Source of the DNA: Xanthobacteraceae bacterium
Lineage (GTDB): Bacteria > Pseudomonadota > Alphaproteobacteria > Rhizobiales > Xanthobacteraceae
Direction: 5' to 3'
Assembly (NCBI GenBank): GCA_030037105.1
Contig: JASHRY010000196.1
Location: forward strand, 1 to 6,923
Length of the DNA: 6,923 nucleotides
Part shown: one piece after another, positions 6,204 through 6,923 of the stretch
Numbering within the stretch: position 1 is the stretch's first letter
Layout of the letters: the number at the start of each line of letters is the position of its first letter
Translations under genes and position numbers: made by a program
Notes under the pieces: model-generated
Database searches by the model: none
What the model saw: the letters and a program-made list of their open reading frames with translations, nothing else
What the model was told of the DNA's origin: nothing

Positions 6204-6923
6204 CAATATCCGCGTTTGACGTCGACAACGGAGAACAGCTTGTCGCCCGCGACGTAACGGCGCAGGTTTTCGCGTATCACCAGCCAGGCGCGGTCGAGCT
6301 TGAGTTCCGAGTTGCCCGCCACATGCGGCGTGATGACGACGTTGCGGGCATGCCATAGCGGATGATCCTTGGGCAACGGCTCCGGGTCGACCACGTCCAA
6401 TCCGGCGCCAGCAATGCGGCCGGTGTTCAGCGCGGCCACAAGATCATCGGTCACGACGCTTTTGCCGCGGCCGACGTTGATGAAATAAGCGCTCGGCTTC
6501 ATGCGCGCGAACATGGCCGCATCGAACAGACCGGTGGTCTTGGGCGTCAGCGGCGTCACGTTGACGACAATGTCGGCCTGACCGATCAAGTTCGGCAGCT
6601 CATCGGCAACGCCAACATAATCGACGAAGTTCGGTCCCGCGTGGCCGCTGTTGCGTGTGGCGATGACGCGCATGCCGAACGCATGGGCGCGCTCGGCGAT
6701 CATCGTTCCGATTCCGCCGAGGCCGACCACCAGCATGGTGTGGCCGTCGAGGTCCATCAGCTTTTGTCGCGGGCGCCGGTCCCACTTTCCCTCGCTCTGG
6801 TAAGCCAGGTAGGAGTTGATCTGGCGGGTCAAGGTCAGGATCAGCGCCATGGCGTGCTCGCTGATATTGGGGCCGTTCACCCGCTGCATATTGGTGAGGA
6901 TGATGCCGCCGTCGCGCACCTTG
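6203..6923 (-). CDS. D-2-hydroxyacid dehydrogenase, partial (N-terminus off window)
   Basis: NAD(P)-dependent oxidoreductase that interconverts 2-keto acids and D-2-hydroxy acids. About 240 C-terminal residues are visible. The reading frame is open at the right edge; a GTG at 6919 is an internal valine codon, not a start. Visible features in order are NISEHAMALILTLTR, the Rossmann motif VVGLGGIG (GxGxxG, about 6730-6707), INVGRGK with the catalytic Arg, DVVDPEPLP with the catalytic Glu, ITPHVAG with the catalytic His, and a C-terminus ending VKRGY. The Arg-Glu and Glu-His spacings of 29 and 19 residues fit the superfamily. The second beta strand ends VIATRNSG with no acidic residue, which suggests NADP(H) rather than NAD(H). 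The substrate (glyoxylate, hydroxypyruvate, phosphoglycerate or other) cannot be told. The stop overlaps the stem of the terminator. Confidence 0.9.
   Translation of the reverse strand, partial: KVRDGGIILTNMQRVNGPNISEHAMALILTLTRQINSYLAYQSEGKWDRRPRQKLMDLDGHTMLVVGLGGIGTMIAERAHAFGMRVIATRNSGHAGPNFVDYVGVADELPNLIGQADIVVNVTPLTPKTTGLFDAAMFARMKPSAYFINVGRGKSVVTDDLVAALNTGRIAGAGLDVVDPEPLPKDHPLWHARNVVITPHVAGNSELKLDRAWLVIRENLRRYVAGDKLFSVVDVKRGY

Overview
This window reads as ordinary core chromosome from a GC-rich alphaproteobacterium, most likely of the order Hyphomicrobiales (Rhizobiales; Bradyrhizobium/Rhodopseudomonas/Rhodoplanes-like). The main clues are a fused ispD-ispF gene, an adjacent ntrB-ntrC pair, and the run ispDF, cinA (C-terminal-domain form), RatA/Coq10-like gene and lipA. 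Third codon positions are strongly G/C-rich, which produces long spurious antisense frames. I see no tRNA, rRNA, insertion sequence, phage gene or CRISPR array.

Layout from left to right. Positions 1-105 lie downstream of ntrC on the minus strand and hold a promoter-like stretch with a partial sigma-54 -24/-12 match and a TATAAA box; the next gene leftward, by family synteny probably ntrY, is off the window. Positions 106-2690 (minus) are ntrC and ntrB, translated as a coupled pair with a one-base TGATG overlap. Positions 2691-2983 are the divergent promoter region between ntrB and ispDF, holding a GC-rich palindrome and an AT-rich inverted repeat with TGCACA/TGTGCA half-sites. Positions 2984-4683 (plus) are ispDF and cinA, overlapping by four bases (GTGA). 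Positions 4732-6144 (minus) are lipA followed by a RatA/Coq10-family gene three bases downstream. A clear hairpin-plus-T-rich terminator at 6185-6203 closes a D-2-hydroxyacid dehydrogenase gene that enters from the right edge on the minus strand and lacks its N-terminal part here.

How the genes work together. NtrB/NtrC sense nitrogen status through PII and activate sigma-54 promoters. IspDF supplies two non-consecutive steps of the MEP isoprenoid pathway, and the CinA-domain protein probably recycles nicotinamide mononucleotide. LipA makes the lipoyl cofactor of the 2-oxoacid dehydrogenases, and the RatA/Coq10-like protein probably has a lipid- or quinone-related role in respiration.

I did not find a previously undescribed system. 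The points most worth a second look are regulatory and syntenic: the apparent absence of dusB (nifR3) between ispDF and ntrB, the inverted repeat in the ntrB/ispDF promoter region, the possible sigma-54-type promoter after ntrC, and the lipA neighbourhood without pyruvate dehydrogenase genes on the visible side.
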